From Lewinellaceae bacterium (GTDB lineage: Bacteria; Bacteroidota; Bacteroidia; Chitinophagales; Saprospiraceae): a DNA stretch of 64,000 bases. Positions 43,422 to 50,754 of the stretch are shown here, piece after piece (within the stretch, counting starts at the first letter, position 1; every line of letters begins with the position of its first letter). The position numbers and the translations under genes were made by a program. Where the stretch lies: NCBI GenBank assembly GCA_020636315.1, contig JACJYA010000002.1:372001-436000 (forward strand), in the 5' to 3' direction. The notes beneath the pieces are model-generated. The model saw only the letters and a program-made list of their open reading frames with translations. It was not told where the DNA came from and searched no databases.

Positions 43422-43850
43422 ATGAAAACACTGAAGATCAAGCAAGACCCTCGGGTAAAGGAAAAGTTTCGAACTTACCCGGAAGCCGTAAAAGCAAAAT
43501 TAACCCATTTGCGAAGCCTGATCATTGAAACAGCCGCGGACATAGAGGAGATCGAAGAAATGGAAGAAACGTTGAAATGGGGAGAGCCGAGCTATCTGGT
43601 GAAAAAAGGCAGTACGATCCGAATAGACTGGAAAGCCAAGACTCCCGATCAGTATGCCGTGTATTTTAAATGTACCAGCAAGCTGGTCCCCACCTTCCGG
43701 GAAGTGTACGGAGACACCTTCCGATATGAAAAGAACCGGGCGATCTGTTTCGGCCTCGATGACGAGGTGCCGGAAGAGGAGCTGAAAGATTGCATAGCCT
43801 TAGCGCTGCAGTATCATGCCGTTAAAGGCCTCCCTTTATTGGGTAAATGA
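43422..43850 (+). CDS. DUF1801 (YdhG-like) family protein
   Basis: The 142-residue protein has the DUF1801 landmarks: FRTYPEAVKAKLTHLRSLIIETAADIEEIEEMEETLKWGEPSYLVKKGSTIRIDWK, then QYAVYFKCTSKLVPTFREVYGDTFRYEKNRAICFGLDDEVPEEELKDCIALALQYH. The fold is YdhG-like and the function is unestablished. It lies 16 bases after the DUF6624 gene. A degraded copy of its 5' end lies near 49684-49806. Confidence 0.85.
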   Translation: MKTLKIKQDPRVKEKFRTYPEAVKAKLTHLRSLIIETAADIEEIEEMEETLKWGEPSYLVKKGSTIRIDWKAKTPDQYAVYFKCTSKLVPTFREVYGDTFRYEKNRAICFGLDDEVPEEELKDCIALALQYHAVKGLPLLGK

Positions 43851-43969
43851 ATTGGATAAAACATGGGTAATAAATGGATATGGGAGTTGTAAATTCGATA
43901 ATACAAAATGGCATTGAAAAAACCATCCACCATTACATTAAGGTTGCCAATCATGTATAAAACAACAAA

Positions 43970-45142
43970 ATGAGTAAAAACATCATCGCAGTACTTTTTT
44001 TCCTAATCGGGATTAATCAGGTAAAATCACAGGATACCGGGCCAATTGTAATCGGCGAGAAACATATCCTACATTCCGGTATTTTGAATGAAGACAGAGA
44101 ATATTGGGTTGGCCTTCCCGAATCTTACAGCAACGAAGGGGCATCCTATAAGCGATATCCGGTGCTTATCGCACTCGACGGAAATGCACATTTCAGGGCT
44201 GTAACAGGTATGGTAAACTATATGAGCGCTGGATACAATGGGAACACGAGGATTCCGGAAATGATCGTAGTCGCTGTTCAAAATGTTAACCGGCGCCGAG
44301 ACTTTACCCCTGACAAAATAATTACAAAGCGGGAAAATGATTCCGGCGGTGGGGATAGCTTCCTGAGCTTTTTGGAAAATGAGCTTATTCCCGAGTTGGA
44401 TCAGCAGTATAGAACAGAGCCTTACCGAATACTTTTTGGACATTCGCTAGGTGGTTTGCTGGCTACTCATGCCTATATGAAAGAAGAGACACTTTTCAAT
44501 GCATTCATTGCCGTTGACCCAAGCTTTGGCACATGGGATGCTGAAACTATGGACAAAAAATTAAATGCCGTAACGGTTAATTCTTTTAAGCGGTTTATTT
44601 ACATCGCGACGGCTAATTGGGGAAAAAGAAATATTAGGAACCGGGATCGCCATGTAAGATTTTACGAGGCGTTGAATAGTAAATGTGAAGGTGAGTTTCC
44701 CGCCAAACTGGAATACTTCGAAAATGAAAACCACGGTTCTGTCCCACCAATTGCTTTTTATAATGGGATTTCAGCCATTTTTGAAGGCTATGGAGTTTAC
44801 TATCGGGATATTGACAGTAAAGAGCAGCTGATTCAACATTTCCAATCGCTCTCCCGGCGGCTTTCCTGGGATTTTAGCCCCCCGGAGTACCTCGTGAACC
44901 GAATTGGCTATAACATGCTTCGAAGCAAAAATGAAAGTGACAGGGCCAGGGCATTGGCATTCTTTATCCTGAATACAGAAAATTTCCCCCATTCATTTAA
45001 TGCTTATGACAGCCTGGGAGAGGCCTGCGAAGCTCTGGGAAACAAGGAAAATGCAATCAGCAATTATAAAAAGTCTCTTGAACTCAATCCGGGGAATGAA
45101 CACGCCAGAATGAAAATAGAAAGCCTGAAAAAGAGTGAATAA
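43970..45142 (+). CDS. Exported esterase (Fes/EstD-like alpha/beta hydrolase) with TPR-like tail
   Basis: A signal peptide (MSKNIIAVLFFLIGINQVKSQ) precedes a putative-esterase domain with YPVLIALDGNAHFRAVTGMVNYM, IVVAVQNVNRRRDFTP and the nucleophile elbow ILFGHSLGGLLATHAY. NENHGSVPPIAFYNG supplies the histidine. The last 80 residues include NAYDSLGEACEALGNKENAISNYKKSLELNPGN, a TPR unit. A paralogue without the tail is at 58629-59462. Short-chain or siderophore ester hydrolysis in the periplasm is likely. Confidence 0.87.
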   Translation: MSKNIIAVLFFLIGINQVKSQDTGPIVIGEKHILHSGILNEDREYWVGLPESYSNEGASYKRYPVLIALDGNAHFRAVTGMVNYMSAGYNGNTRIPEMIVVAVQNVNRRRDFTPDKIITKRENDSGGGDSFLSFLENELIPELDQQYRTEPYRILFGHSLGGLLATHAYMKEETLFNAFIAVDPSFGTWDAETMDKKLNAVTVNSFKRFIYIATANWGKRNIRNRDRHVRFYEALNSKCEGEFPAKLEYFENENHGSVPPIAFYNGISAIFEGYGVYYRDIDSKEQLIQHFQSLSRRLSWDFSPPEYLVNRIGYNMLRSKNESDRARALAFFILNTENFPHSFNAYDSLGEACEALGNKENAISNYKKSLELNPGNEHARMKIESLKKSE

Positions 45143-45172
45143 ATACGATTGATAACCCAGCCAGATAGATCA

Positions 45173-45340
45173 ATGGCAAAAAAACTGATCCCCGGAAGCA
45201 AAAACAAAAAAGCGCTCCCTTCTCCCCCCGGCGCCCGTAACCGGCATCCTGTCCGTATAAGGAAGGCCGGCGGCTACCTCTTTGAATTCCTGATGCTTTT
45301 CCTGGCCGTGGGCTACCAGCCTAAGGTTGGATATTATTGA
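45173..45340 (+). pseudogene. Truncated DUF6090 gene copy
   Basis: The frame starts MAKKLIPGSKNKKALPSPPG and reaches the membrane segment GGYLFEFLMLFLAV, matching the start of the intact DUF6090 gene at 50755 (WNYLFEFLMLFLAVFCG). Immediately after LAV homology ends and eight unrelated residues lead to a stop. The upstream bases also resemble those before 50755. It is a 5' remnant produced by deletion or recombination. Confidence 0.7.
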
Positions 45341-45462
45341 TAGACACGCAGTTGCAGGATGCCAGCCGCCAATTTACAAATACACGAATAAGTGCCTGGA
45401 CAAAAAAAATCCAACCATCCAACAATGAATCCGGAACTCCAGAAAAAAGGCCTTAGCGCCTC

Positions 45463-45478
45463 AGAGCTTGTTTGGAGG
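45463..45478. repeat. Family D repeat unit (AGAGCTTGTTTGGAGG)
   Basis: This 16-base unit matches one end of the palindromic element at 50046-50209 and also recurs near 49890. It overlaps the region just before the BrnT-like remnant. The 45341-45533 spacer holds nothing else that I can support. Confidence 0.6.
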
Positions 45479-45533
45479 GTTTATCCGAAATAAAATGTTC
45501 TGGAAAATAATAATAAGAAAACAACTGCCGGAT

Positions 45534-45839
45534 ATGCTGGAATTTGAATGGGATGAAAATAAAAACAAATCGAATCGAGAAAAACATTCGATAAGCTTTG
45601 AAAAAGCAAAAGAGGCTTTTCAAGATGAAAATGCTGTTGAATTTCGTGGAGATTCTTCAACAGAGTTGAGAATTATGAGAACATGAAAGACATTAAGCAA
45701 AATATTGGGTGCGATGGTGTACACAATCAGATCAGCCGTGATTCGGATAATTTCAGCGAGACAAGCAAGTAAAAAGGAGACAAAAGCTTATCTTGAGAAT
45801 AGTTTATCAAAACAATTGGGAGATGAAACTGAAAATTGA
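45534..45839 (+). pseudogene. brnT: BrnT-family toxin gene interrupted by an in-frame stop
   Basis: Translation from ATG 45534 gives MLEFEWDENKNKSNREKHSI, then SFEKAKEAFQDENAVEF, the N-terminus of BrnT ribonuclease toxins. TGA at 45684-45686 stops it after 50 codons. The same frame continues KTLSKILGAMVYTIRSAVIRIISARQASKKETKAYLEN, the BrnT C-terminus including the IRIISARxAxKKE motif. A single GGA-to-TGA change would explain the break, so this looks like a nonsense mutant rather than a truncation. The antitoxin-like frame overlaps its 3' end. Confidence 0.72.
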
Positions 45840-46213
45840 GCAAGCTATAGAAATGGCTAGAAAAAACGAAAGTCTTGAGGGTGTGGTGATTGAAGACTTA
45901 AAAGAAACTCAAGTGCGCGCAGTTGGTTGATGCATTGATATTAGCTGAATATGGCATAGTCATACCCGAGCAGGATATCTTTTACAGCGATGAAGACATA
46001 GCGTATGACCCTGACTTTGATGAGGTGAAATGGAGTGAGGAACCACTCAAAATGGACTGGGAAGAAAAGATGCAATTATCAGAAGAAATAGAAAAAGGAA
46101 AAAACAATAAGAAAGAAGAGGAAATATCTTTCAAGGTAAATATCTCGGATAAGGAAGTACGCCAATGGGTTAATGAGAATGTAACTATTCAGCACGCCAA
46201 GCGTGCTGAATAG
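45823..46213 (+). pseudogene. Frameshifted antitoxin-like gene paired with brnT
   Basis: ATG 45823 opens MKLKIEQAIEMARKNESLEGVVIEDLKETQVRA and stops at 45928-45930. A second frame starting near 45923 continues VDALILAEYGIVIPEQDIFYSDEDIAYDPDFDEVKWSEEPLK and ends at 46213. Joined by a one-base shift near 45920 they give a single acidic protein of about 130 residues. Overlap with the toxin stop is the usual toxin-antitoxin arrangement. I do not recognise a CopG-type BrnA domain, so the partner is unusual or degenerate. The last codons lie in a hairpin. Confidence 0.55.
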
Positions 46214-46217
46214 TTAC
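46181..46217. terminator. Perfect 17-bp hairpin at the end of the TA remnant
   Basis: 46181-46197 and 46201-46217 are exact inverted complements with a three-base loop (caa). The hairpin overlaps the last ten codons and the stop codon of the antitoxin-like frame. No long T tract follows, so it may be a REP-like insertion as well as a terminator or mRNA cap. Confidence 0.65.
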
Positions 46218-46256
46218 TGAAAAATTATATATTTGAATAAGTATTTAAGTTCATTT

Positions 46257-47336
46257 ATGCGGAATATACTCTTTGCATTTTTACTCTTCCTCCTGTTAGG
46301 TGGCCTGCTCACCGCATGGTATATATTTACTGATGCGCCTTCTGAACCTGTACATTCCCCCTGCGAAACCTGTTCTATCCCATTGGCCTATGATGAACAG
46401 GGCCAGGTAATTAAATCTGACTGGAACAAGGAAATATCTCCGAGTATAAAGGCAAAAGTAAACAATGCTGTCAAAGATTTCGTAGATGCGGAGGCCAGTG
46501 GTGGGATTGATCTTTCTTTTAGAGAAGGCCGTGTTACCAGAACTTTCCAAATGACCAGGCCGGCAGACCTGGAAAAAACACAGAATGCCAATCTTTACCG
46601 CTTAGTCGCCTGTACTTTCGAGCGGATTTATTGTCAGGATCTACGGCTCAGTGAAGAAGAGAGACAAGAAAAAATACTAGAGGTGTTTCGAGAATTTAAA
46701 AAGAATATTAACGACTTAATTCTCGAAGGGAAAGCATCCACTTCGAATGAGGATACTCCGCCTGGCTCCAAAAAGGCCAAAGAAAATACCCCAAAGGAAA
46801 CTGAACTTTCGAAAAATGACGGGTATGAATTTCCATCTTCAGCTTCACCCGTAAAAAGGCACGGTACAGATTATCTTCAGGCCGACAATCTGGACATGGC
46901 ATTATTGGCAGAAGGCCCTTACCGGGATCAACTCACAAGCGAACTCACTAACTACTTAAGAAGGTCAAAGGGAATTTCGTCCGATCCGTTCGGGTTAAAT
47001 AGCCAGTTTGTCGCCGACTTCAGTTCATACTACCAAAAGGGGAATTGGGGTTTCCTGGACGATCTGGATTTCAAGAACAGATTGAATTGTATTTGTCATG
47101 CCATTAGTGACTTAAAAAAAACGGTTAGCGAAGAAGAGGGGGTGAAGTTCTTGACGGTCAGCGGTACTACCAAGATTACCGTTATTCATATCCCCAGTGG
47201 CAGGAGCTATCATGCTGTCATCAGCACCGCCGGCTCAGGCCCGCTGGCTAACGAAAAGAGTGCCGAAAAATCTTATCTGGAAAATATGTTGCGAAGCCAG
47301 GATTTTAACACTTTACCATTCAATTTATGTCATTAA
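46257..47336 (+). CDS. Membrane-anchored protein of unknown function, first gene of a secreted trio
   Basis: From ATG 46257 (MRNILFAFLLFLLLGGLLTAW) the 359-residue product has one N-terminal membrane span and then CETC, a cysteine pair. A helical domain (about residues 55-150; LYRLVACTFERIYCQDLRLS, EERQEKILEVFREFKKNIND) is followed by a polar linker (PPGSKKAKENTPKETELSK) and a C-terminal mixed domain with NRLNCICHAISDLKKTV. I recognise no family. An upstream TTG at 46233 is an alternative start. Its stop overlaps the start of the next gene by 10 bases, so the two are coupled. Confidence 0.7.
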   Translation: MRNILFAFLLFLLLGGLLTAWYIFTDAPSEPVHSPCETCSIPLAYDEQGQVIKSDWNKEISPSIKAKVNNAVKDFVDAEASGGIDLSFREGRVTRTFQMTRPADLEKTQNANLYRLVACTFERIYCQDLRLSEEERQEKILEVFREFKKNINDLILEGKASTSNEDTPPGSKKAKENTPKETELSKNDGYEFPSSASPVKRHGTDYLQADNLDMALLAEGPYRDQLTSELTNYLRRSKGISSDPFGLNSQFVADFSSYYQKGNWGFLDDLDFKNRLNCICHAISDLKKTVSEEEGVKFLTVSGTTKITVIHIPSGRSYHAVISTAGSGPLANEKSAEKSYLENMLRSQDFNTLPFNLCH

Positions 47337-48259
47337 ATAAACTGCTCTATTCCGTAATTCCTCTATTACTAGCTTCGCATCTCTTAACAGCGCAAGCGAT
47401 GCTGGATGCTGAATTGGAAACTATGGCTTCAGGTTTTTCCGAAGCAGCCAGCGAGAAATTAGCAGGCCAAAATGTTGCGATCGGGGATTTGTTGGACGAA
47501 GATGGACAGGCAATTCCGTTGGGGAAACAGCTTGCTGACGAACTGAGTTTTCGGCTTAGTGATAAAAGCGATGCTTTTTCTATCATTGACCGGAGTCATT
47601 TTAAAAAATTACTCGCAGAAACGAACCTGGGTGCTAAAGGCTTACTTAATGAAACCACCATTCCCCGGCTGGGGCGCATGGCGGGCATTTCGGTGATCGT
47701 GTACGGTAATATATACCAGCGATCGAATAATTATGTGATCTATCTAAAGTATGTGCACCTCGAAAGTCAAACGTCTCGGTCTTTAGTTAAGGCCTACCTT
47801 ACCCGCATACCCTCAGTGGATAAACTTTATAACGCCACGGAAACCCCTGAACACACAGCTATTACAAAAGAAGATTCTACCCATACTATCTCTCCTGCCA
47901 ATGGCTTACCACAGTCGTTTACCAGTGGCCCGATTCGCATTGATTTTCAAGGCTGTCAGGTCAACCAAACCGTTATTGATTGTACCTTTCACCTGATCAG
48001 CGCCGGCCGCAGCGAGTCCTTGACCCTTACACGCGATAATTCCTGGCTGCAAGTGGGTAACCGCCGGCTCCCGCCGATGCGGCTTTTCATTCAGGAACGC
48101 CAAAGTGGCCACCAGGTTACTTATCCGCTCCGGGCTAATCAAACGCATGTCGCTGTACTGCGATTTGCCACTACTTTTCTAGATAACAGTGCTCAGCTAA
48201 ATTTACACGGACGGGCTCCATCCATTTACGATTTCGATTTTTTTCTTAACCGGCTTTAG
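47327..48259 (+). CDS. Secreted FlgO/CsgG-like protein with C-terminal beta domain
   Basis: A signal peptide (VIPLLLASHLLTAQA) precedes residues about 45-170 that follow the FlgO/CsgG-N pattern: VAIGDLLDEDGQAIPLGKQLADELSFRLSDKSDAFSIIDRSHFKKLLAE, then MAGISVIVYGNIYQ. Such domains sit in outer-membrane-associated secretion and flagellar-assembly proteins. The C-terminal 110 residues are a beta domain with paired cysteines (IDFQGCQVNQTVIDCTFHL), matched in the next gene (FELEGCVQSQQTIECNLQV). The arrangement suggests a periplasmic partner of the upstream anchored protein. Confidence 0.72.
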   Translation: MSLNKLLYSVIPLLLASHLLTAQAMLDAELETMASGFSEAASEKLAGQNVAIGDLLDEDGQAIPLGKQLADELSFRLSDKSDAFSIIDRSHFKKLLAETNLGAKGLLNETTIPRLGRMAGISVIVYGNIYQRSNNYVIYLKYVHLESQTSRSLVKAYLTRIPSVDKLYNATETPEHTAITKEDSTHTISPANGLPQSFTSGPIRIDFQGCQVNQTVIDCTFHLISAGRSESLTLTRDNSWLQVGNRRLPPMRLFIQERQSGHQVTYPLRANQTHVAVLRFATTFLDNSAQLNLHGRAPSIYDFDFFLNRL

Positions 48260-48278
48260 CCACAATTTATCAGTCAGT

Positions 48279-49382
48279 ATGTTTCGAATACCCCAGACTT
48301 TCGCTCTTTTTCTGTTTTTTATCTCCGTAAGTGCCTCTGCTCAATACAACTTTGACGAAAAAATGCGTCAGGTTGCGAATGATCTTACTCGGCAATTAAA
48401 TGCCCTGCGAGCAAAAAAAATAGCCATTACACGGCTTGATTTTAATGGCGTGCCAAATACGGAGATTGGAGAGTATTTCTCTAAAGAACTCAATTTTTAT
48501 TTGACTGGTAACACCACCAAGAAATTCAAAGTCGTACCGGTTGAACAATACGAAGAAGCCATTGCGGAACACGAGGCCCAACAACGTAAACAAGCAACGA
48601 ATCAGGCCAACACCAACCAGGGGAATCAAAATTCTTACGAACAACAACGCAACAACGCCGACAATAACAATGATGGCAAACTTTCGACCGAAGAGCTAGG
48701 CACTGCAGCGATTGTTCTTGGAACGATTGCACTCTTCAGTATTAAAAAGGGCCCCCTGGCCGGGATAAAGATGACTATCGAGGGAGATATTGTAGATAAT
48801 GGTGATTTCCTGACTGTCACTTATCGGGCCATCAACAAAAAGAAGGAAGCAGTAGCCAACGCCCGCGCCACTTTCGCCAAAACGCCTCAAATGGAGCAGC
48901 TCATCGGAACATTAAACAGGCCAGCGGCATCCAGCCAGATAAGCGGGCAAATGCCATTGCCCCCACCAGGTGCGCCTGCCGCTACTCCCACCTACCCTGC
49001 TAACAATGCCCCTAGTTGGAAAAACAATAACTTACTGTTTGAACTTGAAGGTTGTGTGCAAAGTCAGCAGACTATCGAATGTAATTTGCAGGTTACCGTA
49101 CTTCAGGAGAATACGAGTTTAACTATCTACAATGAAACGGTTCTCTATGATGCTGCGGACCAAAGCCAGTTCAATCCCAGTGAAATGATCATTGCTGACC
49201 AATCTTCAACGGGGAGCAATGTCCAAAAAACATTGATCGCAGATTTTTCCGCCCCAATTACGCTTAGGTTTAATAATATCAGAAAGCGGATAGACAATAT
49301 TGCCGCTCTAGCTATTCGGGCGTGGGGAAGTCAAAGCAGTTATTTTTGGGCGGAAATGAAAAATATATCGGTAATACACTGA
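48279..49382 (+). CDS. Second secreted FlgO/CsgG-like protein, with inserted EF-hand loop
   Basis: The 367-residue protein has a signal peptide ending SASAQ. An N-terminal domain (KIAITRLDFNGVPNTEIGEYFSKELNFYLTG, KFKVVPVEQYEEAI) resembles that of the preceding gene. An Asn/Gln-rich insertion then carries D128-N-N130-N-D132-G-K134-L-S136-T-E-E139, a canonical 12-residue EF-hand calcium loop. After a hydrophobic stretch and a Pro-rich linker, residues about 245-367 repeat the GC...C beta module of the 47327 protein. It closes the operon (19-base gap). Calcium-dependent behaviour is plausible but unproven. Confidence 0.72.
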   Translation: MFRIPQTFALFLFFISVSASAQYNFDEKMRQVANDLTRQLNALRAKKIAITRLDFNGVPNTEIGEYFSKELNFYLTGNTTKKFKVVPVEQYEEAIAEHEAQQRKQATNQANTNQGNQNSYEQQRNNADNNNDGKLSTEELGTAAIVLGTIALFSIKKGPLAGIKMTIEGDIVDNGDFLTVTYRAINKKKEAVANARATFAKTPQMEQLIGTLNRPAASSQISGQMPLPPPGAPAATPTYPANNAPSWKNNNLLFELEGCVQSQQTIECNLQVTVLQENTSLTIYNETVLYDAADQSQFNPSEMIIADQSSTGSNVQKTLIADFSAPITLRFNNIRKRIDNIAALAIRAWGSQSSYFWAEMKNISVIH

Positions 49383-49557
49383 TAGGCTCCCCAAATCATA
49401 CCCGAAAGCTGGTATTCCCCAGGGCCAGGGGATGGCTCTAATTTTCCAAATTTTTACTGGTCTGCCAATCTAATCCTCCCAGCGGAGTTAGCAGCCAATA
49501 GCTCAAATAGATCGGAATCTCTAATTTAGGTGTTTGCGCTTTTGGGAAAGAGGACAG
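49383..49557. other. Non-coding spacer after the secreted trio
   Basis: No gene is seen. GAAAGCTGGTATTCCCCAGG near 49402 resembles a string near 39163, and a GGAGGATT-like segment near 49475 is unremarkable. The stretch leads directly into the decayed duplication. Confidence 0.4.
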
Positions 49558-49806
49558 GTTGAACTAGTAGAAACTGAAGATATAGAAAACCTGGACAAAC
49601 GAAGAAGAGCAATGGGACTGATGCCAATAGCAATGTATAAGCGGTTTATGTTTAAGGATTTCTAGAACGGAATGCCCGGAAAATGAAAAACCTGAAGATC
49701 ATCCAGCCCCGCCGGGTAGAGGAAAAGTTTCGAACTTACCCGGAAGCCGTAAAAAGTAAAATTAACCCATTTGCGAAGCCTGATCATGGAAACGGCTGCT
49801 GGATAA
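49558..49806 (+). pseudogene. Decayed duplicate of the DUF6624-DUF1801 gene junction
   Basis: About 250 bases here align with 43298-43548, covering the last 35 codons of the DUF6624 gene, the spacer and the first 40 codons of the DUF1801 gene. The first part still reads VELVETEDIENLDKRRRAMG and ends at the equivalent stop. The DUF1801 part starts MKNLKIIQPRRVEEKFRTYP but an extra A near 49752 shifts the frame, and homology ends at a stop. Flanking genes are not duplicated. Confidence 0.8.
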
Positions 49807-50250
49807 ATGGCGCCATGATTTTTGGAACCGGTTTTTGGCACTTTCCAACTTGAATTAGCTTTGAATCTTTATGGGAATAGTTAGTTTTTGAGCTTGTTTG
49901 GAGCTTGCTCCTACTGCAAATCAAGGACTTATGAACCTGGCGTCACCTTTTATGGCTTTTTTGACCCGCCAAACGCGCCAAAAAAGGCTTAGCCAAAACC
50001 ATAACTCCTTGATTTTCATGACGAACCCGCTCCAAACAAGCTCTTAGAGCTTGTTTGGAGGCCACACTTTGGGCTAAAAAATGCCCCTTTTTTGCTGATA
50101 TGGCGTTGCTTTTTTCGTCCGTACCCCCGGGTATGCACTTCAAAAAGCGCCTTGTCTCATCAAAAAATTGACACTTTTTATCTCCAAAAGCGGCCTCCAA
50201 ACAAGCTCTTAGGAAATGGTGGTATAATTTTTTATCCAAAAGCAGGGAAG
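49807..50250. other. Repeat-rich non-coding stretch
   Basis: The segment has no supportable gene. It contains GAGCTTGTTTGGAG at 49890-49903, a perfect inverted pair at 50030-50060 and the palindromic element at 50046-50209. Short runs such as CGCGCCAAAAAAGGCTTAGCC (49973-49993) may be remnants of coding sequence. The start of the NTF2-like lipoprotein at 50251 lies just after. Confidence 0.45.
50030..50209. mobile_element. Palindromic family D element with 18-bp inverted ends
   Basis: AGAGCTTGTTTGGAGGCC (50046-50063) is an exact inverted copy of 50192-50209. The left end also pairs with CTCCAAACAAGCTC at 50030-50043 across a three-base loop, making back-to-back copies. Interior bases show no ORF. 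Single units recur at 45463 and 49890, and a 12-base core occurs near 16356. This looks like a small non-autonomous repeat (MITE or REP type). Confidence 0.6.
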
Positions 50251-50727
50251 ATGAAAAGAACATTTATGCTATCAATCATTTGTACGCTGGCAATGCAATG
50301 TAATACCAGCGGAAAAGTGGGCGATGGATCAGCCTCTGAAGACAATACTTCTTCGGAACAAATATTATCAGGTTCAATTTCTGATAATGCACTCATTCAA
50401 TTAGTACGAGAAAATATTCAGGCTATGGAAGATGAAGATTTGGATAAAGCTATGAGTATCATGTCTGAAAACATGAAGGGTGTTGAGGGGAATAGAATTT
50501 TTACGCAACAAATGTTTGATGTTTATGATCTGGATTATGAAATTGAAAAAATCAATGTTATCGAGCAGGCCGAAAATAAAGCACAAATAGAATTAGCTTA
50601 CACTATAAAAAAAATCAATGGTGCTGAATTTTACGATCAACGGAACCGTGTCCTTCTTCATTTTATAAAGGAAAATAATGAATGGAAGGTGATCAGGCGA
50701 GATATAAAAAATATAGAATACCTGTAA
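50251..50727 (+). CDS. NTF2-like putative lipoprotein
   Basis: I chose ATG 50251 (MKRTFMLSIICTLAMQC), which gives a signal peptide with a weak lipobox ending LAMQC. The frame is open to 50092 but that part is repeat. The 158-residue product has an NTF2-like body: IQLVRENIQAMEDEDLDKAMSIMSENMKG, YEIEKINVIEQAENKAQIELAYTIKK and VLLHFIKENNEWKVIRRDIKNIEYL. The ligand is unknown. It is 27 bases before the DUF6090 gene. Confidence 0.75.
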   Translation: MKRTFMLSIICTLAMQCNTSGKVGDGSASEDNTSSEQILSGSISDNALIQLVRENIQAMEDEDLDKAMSIMSENMKGVEGNRIFTQQMFDVYDLDYEIEKINVIEQAENKAQIELAYTIKKINGAEFYDQRNRVLLHFIKENNEWKVIRRDIKNIEYL

Positions 50728-50754
50728 TGGAAAAAACAACCAACCGATAAACCA

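Noticed and set aside
39100..45402. Similar strings before 39132 and 45402 (ending aagtacctggac / aagtgcctggac)
   Set aside because: The match is short and imperfect; it may be another dispersed repeat but two weak copies do not support a feature.
45343..46256. Whether the 45.3-46.2 kb region is a CRISPR or phage remnant
   Set aside because: No regular repeat-spacer pattern or phage protein was seen; the frames are explained by a BrnT-type locus and family D repeats.
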